A DNA stretch of 39,249 nucleotides from Fibrobacter sp. (GTDB lineage Bacteria > Fibrobacterota > Fibrobacteria > Fibrobacterales > Fibrobacteraceae): the NCBI RefSeq assembly GCF_017545445.1, contig NZ_JAFWOM010000117.1, positions 1 through 39,249 of the forward strand, written 5' to 3'. Made by a program: the position numbers and the translations under genes. The notes beneath the pieces were generated by a model. That model did not search any database. It was not told the origin of the DNA and worked only from the letters and a program-made list of their open reading frames with translations. Below, piece by piece: positions 38,118 through 39,249 of this stretch. Within the stretch, counting starts at the first letter, position 1. Each line of letters starts with the position of its first letter.

Positions 38118-39249
38118 GGATAACAATATAATCAAAATTGACGAGGAAAATCTCAAGAACGACCTGAAAGGAGTCATTAGAAAGACCATCGAGGAAACCC
38201 TCAACACGATGCTGGACGAAGAAGCCGCTGAGCTGTGCAACGCGGAAAGGCATGAACGGACCGACGAACGCAGGAACTACCGCAGCGGCCATTACCACCG
38301 CAAGCTGCTGACATCCGCCGGGGAGGTCGACCTGTCCGTGCCCAAGCTGCGTCTGGCTCCATTCGAGACCGCCATCATCGAACGTTACAGACGCAGGGAG
38401 TCGTCGGTGGAGGAATCGCTTATTGAAATGTATCTGGCAGGAGTATCTGTCCGCCGCGTGGAAGACGTCACGGAACTCCTGTGGGGATCGCGGGTAAGCG
38501 CATCGACCGTCAGCAGCCTGAATCAGAAGGTCTACGGGAAAATCGAGGACTGGAGAAACAGGCCCATAGGCGGCGAATATCCCTATGTCTTCGTTGACGG
38601 CATATACCTGAAGCGCAGCTGGGGCGGCGAAATGACCAGCGTCTCGGTACTTGTCGCGATCGGGGTATCCGAAGACGGCTACCGGGAAATACTCGGCGCA
38701 TGCGAGGGCGCAAGCGAAAGCAAGGAGTGCTGGCGGAGCTTCCTCGTGAACCTCAGGGAACGTGGCATGAAGGGAGTTCGTCTGTTCACTTCGGACAAGC
38801 ACCTGGGCTTCCTTGAATCGGCCTCGGAAGTGTTCCCGGATGCGAAATGGCAACGCTGCACGGTGCATTTTTTCAGGAACCTGATGACAAAGATCCCACG
38901 CAACAAGCTTGCTTCGGCCATGCCCCTGCTGAAGGCTACATACGCCCAGGAAGACAAGGAAGCAACGCTGAAAAAAGCCTCCGATGTGGAGCAGAAACTG
39001 CGTGATATGGGCCTGAAGTCTGCCGCCGACCTTTACCACAAGGGCGTAGCCGAGACGCTGACCTATCTCGACTTCCCTCACGAGCACTGGCGCAGCATAA
39101 GGACGAACAACATCCTTGAACGCCTGAACCGGGAAATACGCAGAAGAACACGGGTTGTGGGCTGTTTTCCGGATGGAGAGTCGGCACTGATGCTTGTTTG
39201 TGCCAGGCTGAGATACGTTGCGACGAAAGAATGGGGCACCAAGAGGTAC
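38116..39249 (+). CDS. IS256/mutator-family transposase (3' end outside window)
   Basis: Open from ATG at 38116 to the window edge (378 codons so far). Starts MDNNIIKIDEENLKND. Matches the IS256 (MULE-like) pattern: NYRSGHYHRKLLTSAGEVDL and VPKLRL in the N-terminal region, SVEESLIEMYLAGVSVRRV, then catalytic Asp in YVFVDGIYLK, second Asp in FTSDKHLGF, CTVHFFRNLM with the family's C/D-x-x-H motif, and catalytic Glu in TNNILERLNREIRRR followed by VGCFPDGESALML. It appears intact and near its C-terminus at the edge. Cuts and joins DNA at the IS ends. Confidence 0.92.
   Translation, partial: MDNNIIKIDEENLKNDLKGVIRKTIEETLNTMLDEEAAELCNAERHERTDERRNYRSGHYHRKLLTSAGEVDLSVPKLRLAPFETAIIERYRRRESSVEESLIEMYLAGVSVRRVEDVTELLWGSRVSASTVSSLNQKVYGKIEDWRNRPIGGEYPYVFVDGIYLKRSWGGEMTSVSVLVAIGVSEDGYREILGACEGASESKECWRSFLVNLRERGMKGVRLFTSDKHLGFLESASEVFPDAKWQRCTVHFFRNLMTKIPRNKLASAMPLLKATYAQEDKEATLKKASDVEQKLRDMGLKSAADLYHKGVAETLTYLDFPHEHWRSIRTNNILERLNREIRRRTRVVGCFPDGESALMLVCARLRYVATKEWGTKRY

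Larger units (their letters stand above)
38041..39249 (+). mobile_element. IS256-family insertion sequence, left part
   Basis: A single transposase ORF begins about 75 bp from the probable left end, where the ASCH frame breaks. The right end is beyond the window, so terminal inverted repeats and target duplication cannot be compared. GC content and codon use are visibly higher in GC than in the flanking AT-rich sequence, in keeping with a recent arrival. Confidence 0.75.

Noticed and set aside
37966..39087. 373-residue ORF on the minus strand
   Set aside because: Shadow of the IS256-family transposase, which is open on the plus strand to the window edge with DDE motifs.

Overview
The window looks like a piece of a Fibrobacter chromosome (phylum Fibrobacterota, gut cellulose degraders). 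The evidence is several FISUMP-domain genes (Fibrobacter succinogenes major paralogous domain), a fibro-slime domain lipoprotein, Ser-rich linkers behind lipoprotein signals, secreted glycoside hydrolases (GH18, GH53, GH74) with short C-terminal beta-rich tails like type IX secretion sorting domains, and many Rpn/PD-(D/E)XK genes and fragments. This is inferred from protein content; no rRNA or tRNA gene was seen.

Layout. 1-8 kb: end of a CotH-kinase protein, a small Cys-rich protein, an Rpn pseudogene, a three-gene DUF3791/DUF3990 cassette that looks like a toxin-antitoxin module, then a minus-strand lipoprotein cluster (FlgO/TolB-like protein, fibro-slime protein, FISUMP protein) and a second FISUMP gene. 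8-19 kb: UvrA-like ATPase, Ser-rich lipoprotein plus GH18, GH53 galactanase, FISUMP lipoprotein plus THUMP-like methyltransferase, uracil-DNA glycosylase, CDF transporter. 19-25 kb: a truncated double-FISUMP gene joined to a 5' fragment of rfbD, a FlgO/TolB-FISUMP fusion, an array of three palindromes, membrane pyrophosphatase, an unknown membrane protein. 25-35 kb: histidine-phosphatase lipoprotein, GH74 xyloglucanase, D-Ala-D-Ala dipeptidase, TonB-receptor-like protein, nitrilase-family amidase, DUF4434 protein, zinc-ribbon membrane peptide. 35-39 kb: an Rpn nuclease followed by three free-standing copies of its C-terminal domain, an array with a 31-bp period, an ASCH gene cut by an IS256-family element that runs off the end.

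Most interesting signal: the FISUMP genes at 3406-4161 and 7322-8017 end in segments whose differences have the signature of a diversity-generating retroelement (DGR). Over the last 37 codons, 13 codons differ, always at base 1 and/or 2 of NNC/NNT codons, while the other 24 are identical even at silent sites; upstream the same two genes differ silently at about half of their codons. A 10-bp hairpin lies 18 bp past the first variable region. No reverse transcriptase or adenine-rich template is in the window, so these would be remote targets.

Second theme: dispersed repeats. Heptanucleotide arrays (units GTAGGAA, GTCATTG, GAGAGAC) and GATCC...GATGAC elements fill gene borders, and some copies sit in frame inside genes (UvrA-like, nitrilase) or supply a start region (dipeptidase). 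Third theme: six genes have TATATT exactly 6-7 nt before the ATG, which suggests leaderless transcripts.
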